Below are positions 6,963 through 17,063 of a DNA stretch of 64,000 bases, piece after piece (position 1 is the first letter of the stretch; every line of letters starts with the position of its first letter). Under the pieces are notes generated by a model that saw nothing but the letters and a program-made list of their open reading frames with translations, ran no database searches and was not told the origin of the DNA. Source of the DNA: CBDHFQ01 sp965262565. Its GTDB lineage: Bacteria; Bacteroidota; Bacteroidia; J057. The stretch covers positions 62,001 through 126,000 of the forward strand of contig CBDHFQ010000007.1 in NCBI GenBank assembly GCA_965262565.1, given 5' to 3'. The translations under genes and the position numbers were made by a program.

Positions 6963-9149
6963 TTAAGCAGAATTCTTCGTATGATCGAGAAATGCTATTC
7001 TCAAATGTGCTGATTTTTTCTCCAGATGATCTAATGCTGAATCCAACTCGAAATATAAACTCAACATAGTATCATCCGTCATTTCATTTTCATTAATGAT
7101 AGGTATCCTACCGAACCTTTCTGAGTGCATGGGTTCCATGATGATGCGTTCTTCTGTCACACTGCTATACTTAACTTCTGACACCCATGTAGCTATCATC
7201 CTATTTAATCTTTCCCATATTTTTTGTTGAGTATCTACAGTGAAGAACTCAGTTCCTGATCCATGATATCTCAAGCGTTCTCCCAAGGCGGATAATACCA
7301 TTAACAAGCGTTCATTCTGGAACAGGAAAGCCTCGTATGATTGTAATAAGTTGCGATGACGAAGGGGTTCTGCGCTCATCCGGGAAATAGCTGTATCCAT
7401 TTCCTGTTGTCGGGCATAGGCTCGCTCCTGATGGAGATCGTATTGACGCTCTTCTATGCGTGTAGCTCCCATCCCCAACAATCGAAATTGATACATCCAG
7501 TTTTTGTTTGCTGCTAAACTTCTCATTACCCTTCTTTTGAGGGTTTGATGTTCCCAGAAGGTAATCCCAAAACGTATGGCGAGGAAAGCTAAGAGGGCAC
7601 CTATCAGCGTATCGATTACCCTAAATATGGCACTCTCCATAAAATCAATGTTCCTGTAGCTGTATAAAAAAAGAATAAATACGGAAAATAAGGCAGAACT
7701 AACGGCATAATTGACATTTAAAAAGGAAAATGCTACTTGAAGAGAAAGCGCAAAAATCATGATCATCCCATATGGACCAGGATCTAGCAAATGAATTCCC
7801 AGCCCAACGATGACCCCTATCATGGTTCCTATGACTCTCAGCCAAAATCGCTGTTTGGTGGTGCGATAATCAGGATTGAGGATGACTACACTGGTTAATA
7901 ATATCCAGGATGGATTTGACAAGTGGAATAAGCGACCTATAAAAAATCCTGCGACACCGACAAAGGCTATTCTGAATGCATGACGGAATGCACGGGAATT
8001 CCAATTGAGATACCTACTCAACCGCTTCCAGCTAAGGTCCGGCTCATATAATCTGGTATTAAACGAAAGAGGTATCTCCTTAACTTCATATGACTCTCTG
8101 CTAGATAATCTATTTCCCAGTTCTTTGAGTGAATCCCTGATAGAACATTGATAATGAATAATACCATCAATCAAATAAGAGTCATTCCATGATATATTAT
8201 CTAAAAAATCCGTTACCTCAGACTTCCATTCTACTTTTTTCCTCACAAAGAAAAGCCCTGTCACTGAAATTAACCTGACCATTCTACTCGCTTCTGAAGC
8301 CAACAGTCGATGATTCTGTTCTATTGTACATACGATGTCATTGGACTCGCAATTTTCTTTCAACTGATCGAAATCAAAAGAGTGCCCTAAGGCATGATCC
8401 CATATGTGTATGAGCGTTTCTAAAGCCGGAAAAATTTGTTGTACATTGCGTTTTCGTTGATAAATAAAGCTGAGTTCTCTCGATAATAACTGCTCTATGT
8501 GCCTTTTTTGATCTATCAAAGCACTTCTGACTTTTAAATGGCGCTTCATGGCCTCCTCCGAACCACTACTGTAGTGGAGTAAATCAGCTTGAAGGAGGAG
8601 AAATGCTTCTGTCAGTTGAAGAGAACGCCGGAGACTTCTGGCTACGCTGGAGGGATAGAGGATATAGTGCAGTAAGAAGGCATAAATGAAGTACCACATC
8701 GATCCTGTCAACGTAAATGCTCCTAAGCTCAACCATTTCTGAAAGCTGTCAATTCCATCAGCTAAGCCCATCGAAATCAGGATGGCTATGGTGGCAAAAA
8801 TAGTCATCAACTTAAATGGATCGCTAAAGAGAGAGATATAGCTCAGGGTAAACAATACTATAAATAAAAATAGCGCCAATACCCCATCCAATTCCGAAAT
8901 GACCACATTGACTAAAATAATGAATGTATTAATCACCGCCGCCAGGCCCATTAATTTGGCTTTTCGAATAAAATTTACAGAGATATCCAGCCCCATCACC
9001 AATAAGGCTCCTGACATGATTTGAAGTCCAATTTCTGGATATCCTAGTAATTTGAAACTGATGAGGGGGATAATAATCCCTATGACTCCTTTGAGGGAGC
9101 GATAGAAATCATTTGAATGAATGAATTGGGATACCTTGTTTATATTCAT
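6963..9149 (-). CDS. FUSC-family inner membrane protein (YccS-like)
   Basis: A 728-residue protein with two clusters of transmembrane helices (about residues 20-165 and 390-520) separated and followed by helical cytosolic domains. This is the duplicated FUSC layout of YccS, AaeB and fusaric-acid-resistance proteins. The second membrane cluster begins RIAFVGVAGFFIGRLFHLSN and contains the family-like segment SSVVILNPDYRTTKQRFWLR in near-identical form. Members are proposed efflux or membrane-homeostasis proteins; the substrate is unknown. Its ATG overlaps the stop of the DUF3137 gene (ATGA), so the two are translationally coupled. Confidence 0.88.
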   Translation of the reverse strand: MNINKVSQFIHSNDFYRSLKGVIGIIIPLISFKLLGYPEIGLQIMSGALLVMGLDISVNFIRKAKLMGLAAVINTFIILVNVVISELDGVLALFLFIVLFTLSYISLFSDPFKLMTIFATIAILISMGLADGIDSFQKWLSLGAFTLTGSMWYFIYAFLLHYILYPSSVARSLRRSLQLTEAFLLLQADLLHYSSGSEEAMKRHLKVRSALIDQKRHIEQLLSRELSFIYQRKRNVQQIFPALETLIHIWDHALGHSFDFDQLKENCESNDIVCTIEQNHRLLASEASRMVRLISVTGLFFVRKKVEWKSEVTDFLDNISWNDSYLIDGIIHYQCSIRDSLKELGNRLSSRESYEVKEIPLSFNTRLYEPDLSWKRLSRYLNWNSRAFRHAFRIAFVGVAGFFIGRLFHLSNPSWILLTSVVILNPDYRTTKQRFWLRVIGTMIGVIVGLGIHLLDPGPYGMIMIFALSLQVAFSFLNVNYAVSSALFSVFILFLYSYRNIDFMESAIFRVIDTLIGALLAFLAIRFGITFWEHQTLKRRVMRSLAANKNWMYQFRLLGMGATRIEERQYDLHQERAYARQQEMDTAISRMSAEPLRHRNLLQSYEAFLFQNERLLMVLSALGERLRYHGSGTEFFTVDTQQKIWERLNRMIATWVSEVKYSSVTEERIIMEPMHSERFGRIPIINENEMTDDTMLSLYFELDSALDHLEKKSAHLRIAFLDHTKNSA

Positions 9150-10126
9150 CTACTCTCTGACATCAATCTATTATCCAATTTTTCTATGATTTGTAGGATC
9201 AACTTTACCTCTTCGTAAAACTCTTGAAATTGTTCTGATTGAGTAAGATCTTCATATGGATCTGGTTCCATAAAGTCTCTGAAGGAAGAAATGGCTAAAT
9301 GTGCTTTTGACCCTAAAAAAGAAATCCGAATATTAGTACCAAAAAATTCCCTTAGCAAGAGTAAATCCTGAATCATTCCTTCGGATAATATTTGGAATGA
9401 TTCTTCAACATCACTGCTGTAAACTAAAAAATAGGTCTCAAATAGCTGTTGATTTAACGTAATAAATTCTCCGTTCAGATGGGGAAAATGCTGAGCAAAC
9501 ATCTTAGTCATCCATTCCGGCTTATCTTCCCCTATTTTTCTGGGCATAACAAAGGTATTACCAAGAAATTCTTTGTCCAGCTCTATGATAATGAAAAGGC
9601 CCTTGAATACATCCAGATGTTGGGCAGGCCCGTTTTCCTTCTGTATCCTTGCCTCTTTTTGCTTGCTGTGAATTTCTGACAATCGAAAATGCGTCTTCCC
9701 GATTCGACCTTTAATAAGGTCTTCTCCATGATATTCTTCCAGAGAGACATGTTCAAATAAACGACTTTCAACAAATTCGCGTTTGGCCAGCTTAGCTCCA
9801 GCATCATACCAAAGATCAGAATTCACATGATTCAGAATCGTTTGGATTACCTTCGTTTTATACCTCATTCTAAAAGCTTTATAGGCTTTGTTTTTCTGCC
9901 TCCTACCTATGAATAAACCAATTAACACAAATATGATAAGCGCTAACCACCAGAAGAGGCCTATGATGAGATACGTCGACCATACCATGATAATTCCTCC
10001 CAAGAAGCTTATTAAGGCCGAAAACCAAAGGGTTCTTCGAATGTTTAAAAGCGACTTCTTTCGTTCCTGTTCCAATAGAGTTAACTTTGGAAGTAATTGC
10101 TGGTACAGATCATCGCTCATTCCCAT
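9146..10126 (-). CDS. DUF3137 membrane protein
   Basis: About 326 residues from the internal start chosen here (MGMSDD; MSDD at 10120 is equally good). The frame can be read from 10177, but those first 17 residues are poor in protein character. Two adjacent hydrophobic segments follow (TLWFSALISFLGGIIMVWST and LIIGLFWWLALIIFVLIGLF), then a soluble domain with the DUF3137 pattern: LFEHVSLEEYHGEDLIKGRI, KTHFRLSEIH and DVFKGLFIIIELDKEF. Function is unknown in the family. It is the first gene of a pair with the FUSC transporter, overlapping by 4 bases. Confidence 0.82.
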   Translation of the reverse strand: MGMSDDLYQQLLPKLTLLEQERKKSLLNIRRTLWFSALISFLGGIIMVWSTYLIIGLFWWLALIIFVLIGLFIGRRQKNKAYKAFRMRYKTKVIQTILNHVNSDLWYDAGAKLAKREFVESRLFEHVSLEEYHGEDLIKGRIGKTHFRLSEIHSKQKEARIQKENGPAQHLDVFKGLFIIIELDKEFLGNTFVMPRKIGEDKPEWMTKMFAQHFPHLNGEFITLNQQLFETYFLVYSSDVEESFQILSEGMIQDLLLLREFFGTNIRISFLGSKAHLAISSFRDFMEPDPYEDLTQSEQFQEFYEEVKLILQIIEKLDNRLMSESR

Positions 10127-10432
10127 GCAGTTTCTATATTTAAGCAGACAACTAAAAGACGAATTTTCGACATACAAGTTAATTTTGGTACCAATATCAA
10201 AAAATAGTGTTCAACATACAGAGGTAAGCAGCCCCCTTGTCCAAAGTAATTTCGCCGGAAGTAGTATATTAATGTAATTTAATGAATACTATATGGTAAC
10301 TCAATCCACATTAAGTATATCTGACATTAACTTTGATGTTGTTTTTACCATCCTGACCTACTTCTCGAAATATATTCCCTCTGAATTGGGCTTTCTTGAA
10401 AATAGTATCTTAGCATATTGAACTAACACCCT

Positions 10433-13400
10433 ATGAAGCGCTCTTACATCTTCTTTGTTATCCTGTCATATATTCTTAACTGTCACGAAGTCCTTAGTCA
10501 ACAAAGCTCTATATCCCCTAAGGATAGCCTGTTAGCTAGTCTGGAACAGTTCGATAAAAAAGATACGAACTATGTGAAAGTACTATTCCGACTTGGAAAA
10601 CTGATCCAATATAGAGAACCAACAGAGGCATTTGGATACTACGAGGAAGCATTAACCATTTGCAAATCATTGGAACCTAAAGCTTTCAAGTTGATGGCCC
10701 AATCTACTTCTGGCTTGGGGATTTGTTCCGCCATACAACAACATTATCCAGATGCTATTAAACATTTTAAAGATGCCATTAAGATAAGTGAATACCTTGG
10801 AGATCAGGGGGAATTATCGATTAATCACACTAATCTGGGAATTATGTATCGCATATTAGGGGATTATCCCAGAAGTATCGCGCAATATAGAGAGGCATTG
10901 GCTATTGATAGTGAATTAGGAGATTCCAGCGGAATAGCGACGATTAATGTTAATCTGGGGGTATTATTTGAATGGATGGAAGAATCAGATAAAGCGATGA
11001 AGCACTTCCTGGACGCTTATCATATCCGTAAGCGATTGGGAGAAGAAGAAAAATTAGCTTCTCTCAATATTAACATCGGATCGCTCCTTTTAGATGAAGG
11101 AAAATATGAGAAAGCGAAAGCTTTATTCGAAGAAGGACTAGAAAGATATACCCTTCAAAATGATTCTGCAGGTATATTAATTTCCCATCTTAAATTGGGC
11201 ATGGTCCACTTTGAGCTAGCGGATTATCCTAAAGCCTCTTCTTTTCTAAATCTAGCCAAGGAGGAAGCGGATCGATTAGGAAAGGATGACAATAGCATCA
11301 ACGCTCGATTTCATCTTAATAAACTATATCTTCAACTTGATCAAAATGACCTCGCCTTAAGAAATTCCAGAGAAGCTCTGACCATAGCTGACTCCCTAAA
11401 CATTTTTCCCTTAAAAGAAAGAGCCCTACAAGCCATGCACCAAGTGTATGCAGCAATAGGAGATTATAAAACCGCTTACCAGTATCATATCCAATTTAAA
11501 GCGATAGGAGACAGCGTATTTAATGAAACCACAACTAAAGCCTTTAAGAATCAGCAAGTGATGATGGAAGTGGAAGCTAAAGATAGAACCTTGGAACAGC
11601 AGGCACTCACGGTAGATCATCTGAACCAAAGAGTAAAGAGTGAACAACGATGGAATTGGTTGTTGGGATTCGTAAGTATCTTATTATTAGCTATTGGTGC
11701 ATTGTTTTATCAAAAGTATGCACAAGGGAGAAGATACACTTCAGCCATGGAGGTTAAAAACCATCAAATAGCCACTCAAAAAGAAGAAATTGCGGAAATA
11801 AACCTCGAATTGGAGAAGCAAATGGATCTCAGAATAGAAGCGGATAACACCATTAACTATTTTGCCGCTTCTCTCTTCGGAAAAAACACAATAGATGATA
11901 TTTTGTGGGATGTAGCCCAAAACTGTATGTCCAGGCTTGGACTAGAGGATTGTGTTATCTATCTGTTGGATGAAAAAAGGGAAGTATTGGTGCAAAAAGC
12001 AGCTTATGGTGGAAAAAATCCTACGGCCTTCCACATAGAATCTCCCATTGAAATACCTATAGGAAAAGGGATTGTTGGGGCTGTAGCTCAATCCGGACAC
12101 GCTGAACTAATTAAGGATACCTCTATTGATCCCAGATATATTGTGGACGATGCCAACAGACTTTCGGAATTAGCTGTTCCTTTAATCATCAAAGGCAAGG
12201 TCATCGGCATTATTGATTCAGAACATCCTGATAAACATTTTTTTACTCAGCACCACGTAGATACCCTGAAAACCATCGCTTCCATCTGTTCTAGTAAAAT
12301 AGCTCAAATCTGGGCCGATGAAGAAGCTAGAAAAGGGAAATTGGCTCAATTGGAAGCAGATCGAATGAGAGAACTGGACCAATTGAAATCTCGTTTCTTT
12401 GCGAATATTTCTCACGAATTCCGAACACCTCTAACCCTTATTCTTGGGCCTACCGAACAACTTCTACATCAATTAACAGATGAAAGGCAGCAACAACAAC
12501 TCAATTGGATACATCAAAATGGATTAAAACTCCAACAACTCATTAATCAATTGCTGGACCTTTCCAAAATTGAAGCGGGAAAACTACCATTGGCATTTTC
12601 TCAAAAGGATGTAGTTAAATTCAGTAAGTATATAGGTAGTGCTTTTGAGTCGTTGGCACAACAGAAAGAACTCAGCTTGATCTTTCCCACTCGCAATGAG
12701 CCTTTATTTCTGTATATGGATCCGAACAGGTTTGAGCAAATATTAATTAATATACTCAATAATGCCTTTAAATTCACCTCAGAAGGATACGTATCTCTAC
12801 AAGTAGAAGAAGTAGTGAAAGAGGAGAAGGAATATGCCCAGATCATTGTAGCGGATTCAGGGATGGGAATTCATCCGGACCAACTCCCCTATATTTTTGA
12901 ACGGTTTTTTCAGGCCGATCAGGATGACCAAATTGCTTATGAAGGTACGGGAATCGGCCTTTCATTGTGTAAAGAATTAGTGGAGTTACATTCGGGAAAG
13001 ATTGAGGTGGTAAGCGAGTTGGGAAAAGGTACTAGCTTTATCATATCCCTTCCCTTGGGAAGGACCCACCTTAATGAAAAAGATATTGTTAATACAGGAG
13101 ATTATACCCCGCTAAGACCAATGCCTTTACCTGAAAAAACGACTCCTTCTATTCACCCAACTCCTGAGGTACAATCAGAAGATCAGACCTTGCCTATGGT
13201 TTTGATCATTGATGACAATAGCGATATGCTGGATTATATTCAATTTCAGCTCAAAGAACAGTTCCAATTATTAAGAGCTACCAATGGAGCCGATGGCCTG
13301 GAATTAGCTCAAAAAGAACTTCCCGACTTGATTATCTCAGATGTCATGATGCCGGGGATGAATGGATTGGAGTTATGTCGAAGAATCAAACAGGATATAA

Positions 13401-13951
13401 GAACCGACCATATTCCCATTATGTTATTAACAGCTAGAATGGGAGATGATCATAAGATTGAGGGACTTAGGTCAAAAGCTGATGCTTATTTACAAAAGCC
13501 CTTTAATAGGACAGAACTAAGCGTAAGGGTTCAAAATTTAATCCAAAATCGAAAACTGTTAAAAAAGCGGTTTGCGGAGAGCCTCGTTTTTCAGGCTTCG
13601 GACATAGCTGAAAATCCTCAAGAAGCGCTGTTTCTACAAGGCCTCGTAGATGCAGTGGAAGATCATTTAAGCGATACTTCTTTTGATGTGAATCAGTTGT
13701 GCCAAATCATCGGGATGAGTAAATCTCAGTTAAATCGCAAAATGAAAGCTGTAGTAAATAAAAGTCCCAATCAATTTATCCGTTCTTACCGTCTGCAAAA
13801 AGCAAAACAAATGATTGTGCGAACGGAACTAAGTGTATCGGAAATTGCCTATGAGGTAGGTTTTTCCAGCCCTGCATATTTTACCAAGTGCTTTCATGAT
13901 GAATTCGGTTATCCACCTAGCCATCTTTCTTCCTCTCATGGGGGATCATAG
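10433..13951 (+). CDS. hybrid two-component sensor/regulator (TPR-TM-GAF-HisKA-HATPase-REC-AraC)
   Basis: A 1172-residue one-protein phosphorelay of the kind common in Bacteroidota. After a signal peptide it has periplasmic TPR repeats (about 40-370), one membrane helix (about 406-428), a coiled coil, a GAF domain (about 475-625), a histidine kinase (FANISHEFRTPL, His661; ATP-binding motifs near 780-880), a receiver domain with DD near 926 and phospho-acceptor Asp970 (SDVMMPG), and a C-terminal AraC/XylS DNA-binding domain (about 1070-1165). All catalytic residues appear intact. It is divergent from the DUF3137/FUSC pair, and its targets are unknown. The helical TPR input suggests a protein or peptide ligand rather than a sugar sensed by a Y_Y_Y propeller. 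Confidence 0.95.
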   Translation: MKRSYIFFVILSYILNCHEVLSQQSSISPKDSLLASLEQFDKKDTNYVKVLFRLGKLIQYREPTEAFGYYEEALTICKSLEPKAFKLMAQSTSGLGICSAIQQHYPDAIKHFKDAIKISEYLGDQGELSINHTNLGIMYRILGDYPRSIAQYREALAIDSELGDSSGIATINVNLGVLFEWMEESDKAMKHFLDAYHIRKRLGEEEKLASLNINIGSLLLDEGKYEKAKALFEEGLERYTLQNDSAGILISHLKLGMVHFELADYPKASSFLNLAKEEADRLGKDDNSINARFHLNKLYLQLDQNDLALRNSREALTIADSLNIFPLKERALQAMHQVYAAIGDYKTAYQYHIQFKAIGDSVFNETTTKAFKNQQVMMEVEAKDRTLEQQALTVDHLNQRVKSEQRWNWLLGFVSILLLAIGALFYQKYAQGRRYTSAMEVKNHQIATQKEEIAEINLELEKQMDLRIEADNTINYFAASLFGKNTIDDILWDVAQNCMSRLGLEDCVIYLLDEKREVLVQKAAYGGKNPTAFHIESPIEIPIGKGIVGAVAQSGHAELIKDTSIDPRYIVDDANRLSELAVPLIIKGKVIGIIDSEHPDKHFFTQHHVDTLKTIASICSSKIAQIWADEEARKGKLAQLEADRMRELDQLKSRFFANISHEFRTPLTLILGPTEQLLHQLTDERQQQQLNWIHQNGLKLQQLINQLLDLSKIEAGKLPLAFSQKDVVKFSKYIGSAFESLAQQKELSLIFPTRNEPLFLYMDPNRFEQILINILNNAFKFTSEGYVSLQVEEVVKEEKEYAQIIVADSGMGIHPDQLPYIFERFFQADQDDQIAYEGTGIGLSLCKELVELHSGKIEVVSELGKGTSFIISLPLGRTHLNEKDIVNTGDYTPLRPMPLPEKTTPSIHPTPEVQSEDQTLPMVLIIDDNSDMLDYIQFQLKEQFQLLRATNGADGLELAQKELPDLIISDVMMPGMNGLELCRRIKQDIRTDHIPIMLLTARMGDDHKIEGLRSKADAYLQKPFNRTELSVRVQNLIQNRKLLKKRFAESLVFQASDIAENPQEALFLQGLVDAVEDHLSDTSFDVNQLCQIIGMSKSQLNRKMKAVVNKSPNQFIRSYRLQKAKQMIVRTELSVSEIAYEVGFSSPAYFTKCFHDEFGYPPSHLSSSHGGS

Positions 13952-14255
13952 TTCATAAAATATCCTCTCAGCATAAGTCGAATATCTTCCAAACAAACTT
14001 GCGTTGGAGATAAGATAGATAATTTCTATCCAAGGAAAAGGAGCATGCTTACCCCAATTTTCCATGCCAATTATCCCATTTGGATCAAATTTACAAGCCA
14101 TTGGCTCAAACTTGATAGCGGTTGGTAAGTCCCTCATAATGAAGGATCAAATTTGAATCATCCTGGTTCAAGCTTGATATTATTTCTGAGTCCTCTCCCC
14201 TTTCTTTGCTATCGTAGTCAACAAAAAATAATCAACACTTTTATTATTAATCAAA
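13952..14255. other. 304-bp intergenic region with paired repeats
   Basis: No convincing gene. It holds the two 35-bp repeat units listed separately and an imperfect inverted repeat, GATAG/CTATC, near 14008-14024. A 63-codon minus-strand frame crosses it; I rejected it because its codons come largely from the repeat units. Confidence 0.5.
14082..14178 (+). repeat. two 35-bp direct repeats, each with inverted ends
   Basis: Units at 14082-14116 and 14144-14178 share GGATCAAATTT, then ten variable bases, then GGyTCAArCTTGAT. Within each unit the ends ATCAAattt and aaaCTTGAT are imperfect inverted copies, so each could fold or bind a dimer. The 62-bp period is close to six helical turns. They lie 78 bp or more upstream of the secreted-protein gene at 14256 and just after the hybrid regulator gene, so they could be operators. 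Confidence 0.55.
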
Positions 14256-14819
14256 ATGAAAACGCTATCAATTTCTCAAATCATTTGTATGTGCGCATTT
14301 TCTATCTTATTTGCACAATTAGGATTCGCACAACCATCAACCTCCTCGGAGATCTCAGTAACATTTACGGATCACTTAACAGGAACCTCATTTGACATTC
14401 CTATGGGTTGGGTAGCTCATCCCATAAGTGGAGGATATTTACTCCAGTCTAAAGCATATGATGGATATGTATTAGTATTACCTCATTCATATAGAACGAA
14501 GAACGCCTTGAAGGCAGCTTATGAGCATGAATTGAATGAAGAAATGCAAGGAATTAAGCTTACCCGCAGCACGGAATTTAAACGCTTTAACAGTCGCGGA
14601 ATTTCCGCACACTACGAAGGGATATTTGCCTGGAGAGAAGCTACATGTTGTGTCATTTCTCTGGTATCTCCTTACTTTCACGAAGATGGAACCGGTGGAT
14701 TTCACATTATCTCTGGATCGATGGACAAAGGTAAATTTAAATACTTCTGTAGTATTGCCAATCTGGTAGCGAGTAGTGTAAAATTCAAAAATCACTACCA
14801 ACTCATGGTTAGAAGATAA
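14256..14819 (+). CDS. secreted protein of unknown function
   Basis: A 187-residue protein with a Sec signal peptide (about residues 1-26, ending LGFAQ). The mature part begins EISVTFTDHLTGTSFDIPMG and looks like a single alpha/beta domain of the kind used to assay protein-fit of precursors (a stress-type PsbP/DUF1795-like fold is conceivable from the GWxxxxxxGxYLL pattern, but I cannot assign it). No sorting domain is present, so a periplasmic location is likely. It has its own terminator at 14850 and lies behind the paired repeats and the AraC hybrid regulator, which may control it. Confidence 0.62.
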   Translation: MKTLSISQIICMCAFSILFAQLGFAQPSTSSEISVTFTDHLTGTSFDIPMGWVAHPISGGYLLQSKAYDGYVLVLPHSYRTKNALKAAYEHELNEEMQGIKLTRSTEFKRFNSRGISAHYEGIFAWREATCCVISLVSPYFHEDGTGGFHIISGSMDKGKFKYFCSIANLVASSVKFKNHYQLMVRR

Positions 14820-14849
14820 CAGACTTCTTTTCATTTTTTCTCTTAGCGG

Positions 14850-14888
14850 GCAGAGGCACTCATAGGAATTGCCTCTGCTTTTTTATTT
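14850..14888 (+). terminator. intrinsic terminator
   Basis: A perfect 8-bp stem, GCAGAGGC (14850-14857) with GCCTCTGC (14871-14878), is followed directly by a run of six T and further T-rich sequence. It closes the secreted-protein gene ending at 14819. Confidence 0.88.
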
Positions 14889-14935
14889 TAGCAACTTGCC
14901 ATTTAGCTTAATCACAGTTAACTCCAAATATATTT

Positions 14936-15679
14936 ATGTCCCAACCCTCATTTTACCAGGAGGATCTAGCCCATGTCCACGACCAGAGTTATTCCGAGCT
15001 CTCAGTAGAAGCAGCTAACACATTGATTCAGGCACTAAGGGAATCAAACATCTATGAAGGAAAAGTCATAGATCTGGGATGCGGAAGCGGCCAATTCGTA
15101 CAGCAGATGGCAAAGACAGGGTTTGACACCATTGGTATAGATATTTCAGCCCCACTTCTCCAATTAGCCCAACAAAAGGCTCCTCAAAGCCAATTTATCC
15201 ATCAATCTATTTGGGATTATTCTTTTCCCTCCTGTGTAGCAGTATCTGCCATTAGTGAAATCCTTAATTATCGCATTGATGACAGGAATCAGGAAGCAAG
15301 AATCGTTCAATTATTTCAACAGATCTATGATGCACTCATTCCCGGAGGAGTGTGGTTATTTGATATTCTGGAAAAAGATGTGATAAAGGACGGTGATTAC
15401 GATTGCAAACTCATTGAACACGACCATTGGACCATGGCAGTAGAATACAAAGAAGATAAGGAACACGCTTTCTTTACCAGAACTATCACACTATTCAGGA
15501 AACTGGACAATGAACTATACAGAAAGTCAAAAGAAGTTCATGAGGTGAGATTATTCGACAAAGCTTTTATGTTAAATGTGTTAATGGATATCGGGTTTAG
15601 TGTTACCACATTTAAACAATATGGCCCAATTTCTTTGAGAGATAATCATATAGCCATCCTAGCCACTAAACCAAAATAA
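14936..15679 (+). CDS. class I SAM-dependent methyltransferase
   Basis: A 247-residue Rossmann-fold methyltransferase. Motif I is VIDLGCGSGQF (about residues 43-53), motif II GIDISAPLL, and a later strand GGVWLFDILE fits motif III. Motif IV, normally rich in Asp or Asn, reads VAVSAISEILNY. The substrate is unknown; it is most like small-molecule methyltransferases of the Methyltransf_25/11 type. It stands alone after a terminator. A second, unrelated-looking methyltransferase of similar size lies at 56 kb. Confidence 0.88.
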   Translation: MSQPSFYQEDLAHVHDQSYSELSVEAANTLIQALRESNIYEGKVIDLGCGSGQFVQQMAKTGFDTIGIDISAPLLQLAQQKAPQSQFIHQSIWDYSFPSCVAVSAISEILNYRIDDRNQEARIVQLFQQIYDALIPGGVWLFDILEKDVIKDGDYDCKLIEHDHWTMAVEYKEDKEHAFFTRTITLFRKLDNELYRKSKEVHEVRLFDKAFMLNVLMDIGFSVTTFKQYGPISLRDNHIAILATKPK

Positions 15680-15842
15680 TTTTTTTCGCAAAAAATAACA
15701 CAAGTATGCTTTATACAACAATCATATATTCCTTTTACTAATCCTTGCAATGAATAAATTAGTTTATCGTTATATGCTAAATAAAGATAGCGTAGCAGGA
15801 AATGTTATCTAGTTATTTCCTGCATATTTAAGACCTATTCAA

Positions 15843-16958
15843 ATGATTTGTCGCATGCTTCAACTCAACATACATCAAAAATTACTTCTCTTCATTACTA
15901 CTATATTTATTTTACCTTTTAACACCATTCAGGCCCAGTGGTATCCAGGTCCAGGCTGGATGGATAGCTATAAAGCCAACGGATTTTGCTGGTGTCAGAC
16001 CAATTTTGATCATGGATTGGACAAAAAAACAGTGGAGATTAATGGAACGGATTATCTAGTGAAAGATATTTGTGATGAATTGGAGAAGCATCCATTGTTC
16101 AGGGCCATACAGGAAGGAGATCCGAGGTATAATGATATTCAATGTGGGAACGGTCCACCAAACGATGCTGCCGATGAAGAAGGATGTCCAGGAAGAGTAG
16201 ATAAAGGTCCTGATGGTTGTAGTGAATTAGGTCCCGGTTGGGATATGGAATGGCTGTCAAGTAGAGAAAGATTTGGGGGCAGTGGGACTCCTGCTTCCAA
16301 AATCCAAATAAAGGTAATGTTAGAGGGTTTTTTCGCCCCTACCTCAGGGCTCATGAATTCACAATTGGCACAACTTTCTCTCATTCCTTCAGCACAACCT
16401 TTTAACACTCCTCCTTTCAATTACGAAGGAACTGAAAGCGTAAATTTGCTGGAAGAGGATATCATTGATTGGGTGCTGGTAGAAGTCAGGGATTCCAGTG
16501 ATCGGAGCAAGGTATTAGCGAGGAAAGCAGCTCTGCTGGACCAATCGGGTACTATTCGAGATATATCAAATACTACTTATTTATCTTTCAATCAGTTTAA
16601 GGGACAATCTCATCACATTGCCGTTTATCACAAAAGTCATCTGGCCATTATGAGTAGTGAACCGATCCTTTTTAACAGCGATGATCCCGTTATATATGAT
16701 TTCTCTAGTAGCATGACTAAAGCTATAGGTAATGATCAAATGAAAGAAGTAAATGGTGTTTTTGTGATGTACGGAGGAGATTTCGATCAGAATGGCTTGG
16801 TAAATAATTTGGATTTTAATCTTTGGGGGACCAATGGAGCTACGCTGAATGATTATTTACCGGTGGATGCTGATGGAAATGGGATAGTGAACAATTTAGA
16901 TTTTAATATGTGGAGCTTAAACAGAAGTAAAATTGGGATAGTAGAAATGTCAAAGTAA
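15843..16958 (+). CDS. secreted protein with C-terminal dockerin-type calcium repeats
   Basis: A 371-residue protein (a start at 15858 is also possible). A signal peptide (about residues 7-31, ending IQAQ) is followed by a Cys- and Trp-rich N-terminal region (GFCWCQTNFDH, IQCGNG, EEGCPGRV) and, at the end, two dockerin-type repeats, DFDQNGLVNNLDFNLW and DADGNGIVNNLDFNMW, each a DxNxxxxxxD calcium loop with helix. In non-cellulosomal bacteria such tails occur on many secreted proteins and do not imply cellulosomes. No C-terminal type IX sorting domain follows. The catalytic or binding role of the main part is not recognisable. Confidence 0.75.
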   Translation: MICRMLQLNIHQKLLLFITTIFILPFNTIQAQWYPGPGWMDSYKANGFCWCQTNFDHGLDKKTVEINGTDYLVKDICDELEKHPLFRAIQEGDPRYNDIQCGNGPPNDAADEEGCPGRVDKGPDGCSELGPGWDMEWLSSRERFGGSGTPASKIQIKVMLEGFFAPTSGLMNSQLAQLSLIPSAQPFNTPPFNYEGTESVNLLEEDIIDWVLVEVRDSSDRSKVLARKAALLDQSGTIRDISNTTYLSFNQFKGQSHHIAVYHKSHLAIMSSEPILFNSDDPVIYDFSSSMTKAIGNDQMKEVNGVFVMYGGDFDQNGLVNNLDFNLWGTNGATLNDYLPVDADGNGIVNNLDFNMWSLNRSKIGIVEMSK

Positions 16959-17012
16959 GGATTTTTTTCTGTTCAGCTTCATATAACTCTATACTGGTAA
17001 ATTACAAAAACA

Positions 17013-17045
17013 GATAGAGATACAAAAGAATCTTGCATCTCTATC
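17013..17045. terminator. hairpin between convergent genes
   Basis: GATAGAGAT (17013-17021) and ATCTCTATC (17037-17045) form a perfect 9-bp stem between the convergent genes ending at 16958 (+) and 17064 (-). It is a probable bidirectional terminator. Confidence 0.65.
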
Positions 17046-17063
17046 ATTGGAATCCTTCAGTAT

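Noticed and set aside
13946..14137. 63-residue minus-strand protein in the gap after the hybrid regulator
   Set aside because: Its residues arise largely from the repeat units; no start signal or relative was recognisable.
15843..16958. Cellulosome component because of dockerin repeats
   Set aside because: No cohesin or scaffoldin is nearby, and dockerin-like tails occur widely outside cellulosomes.
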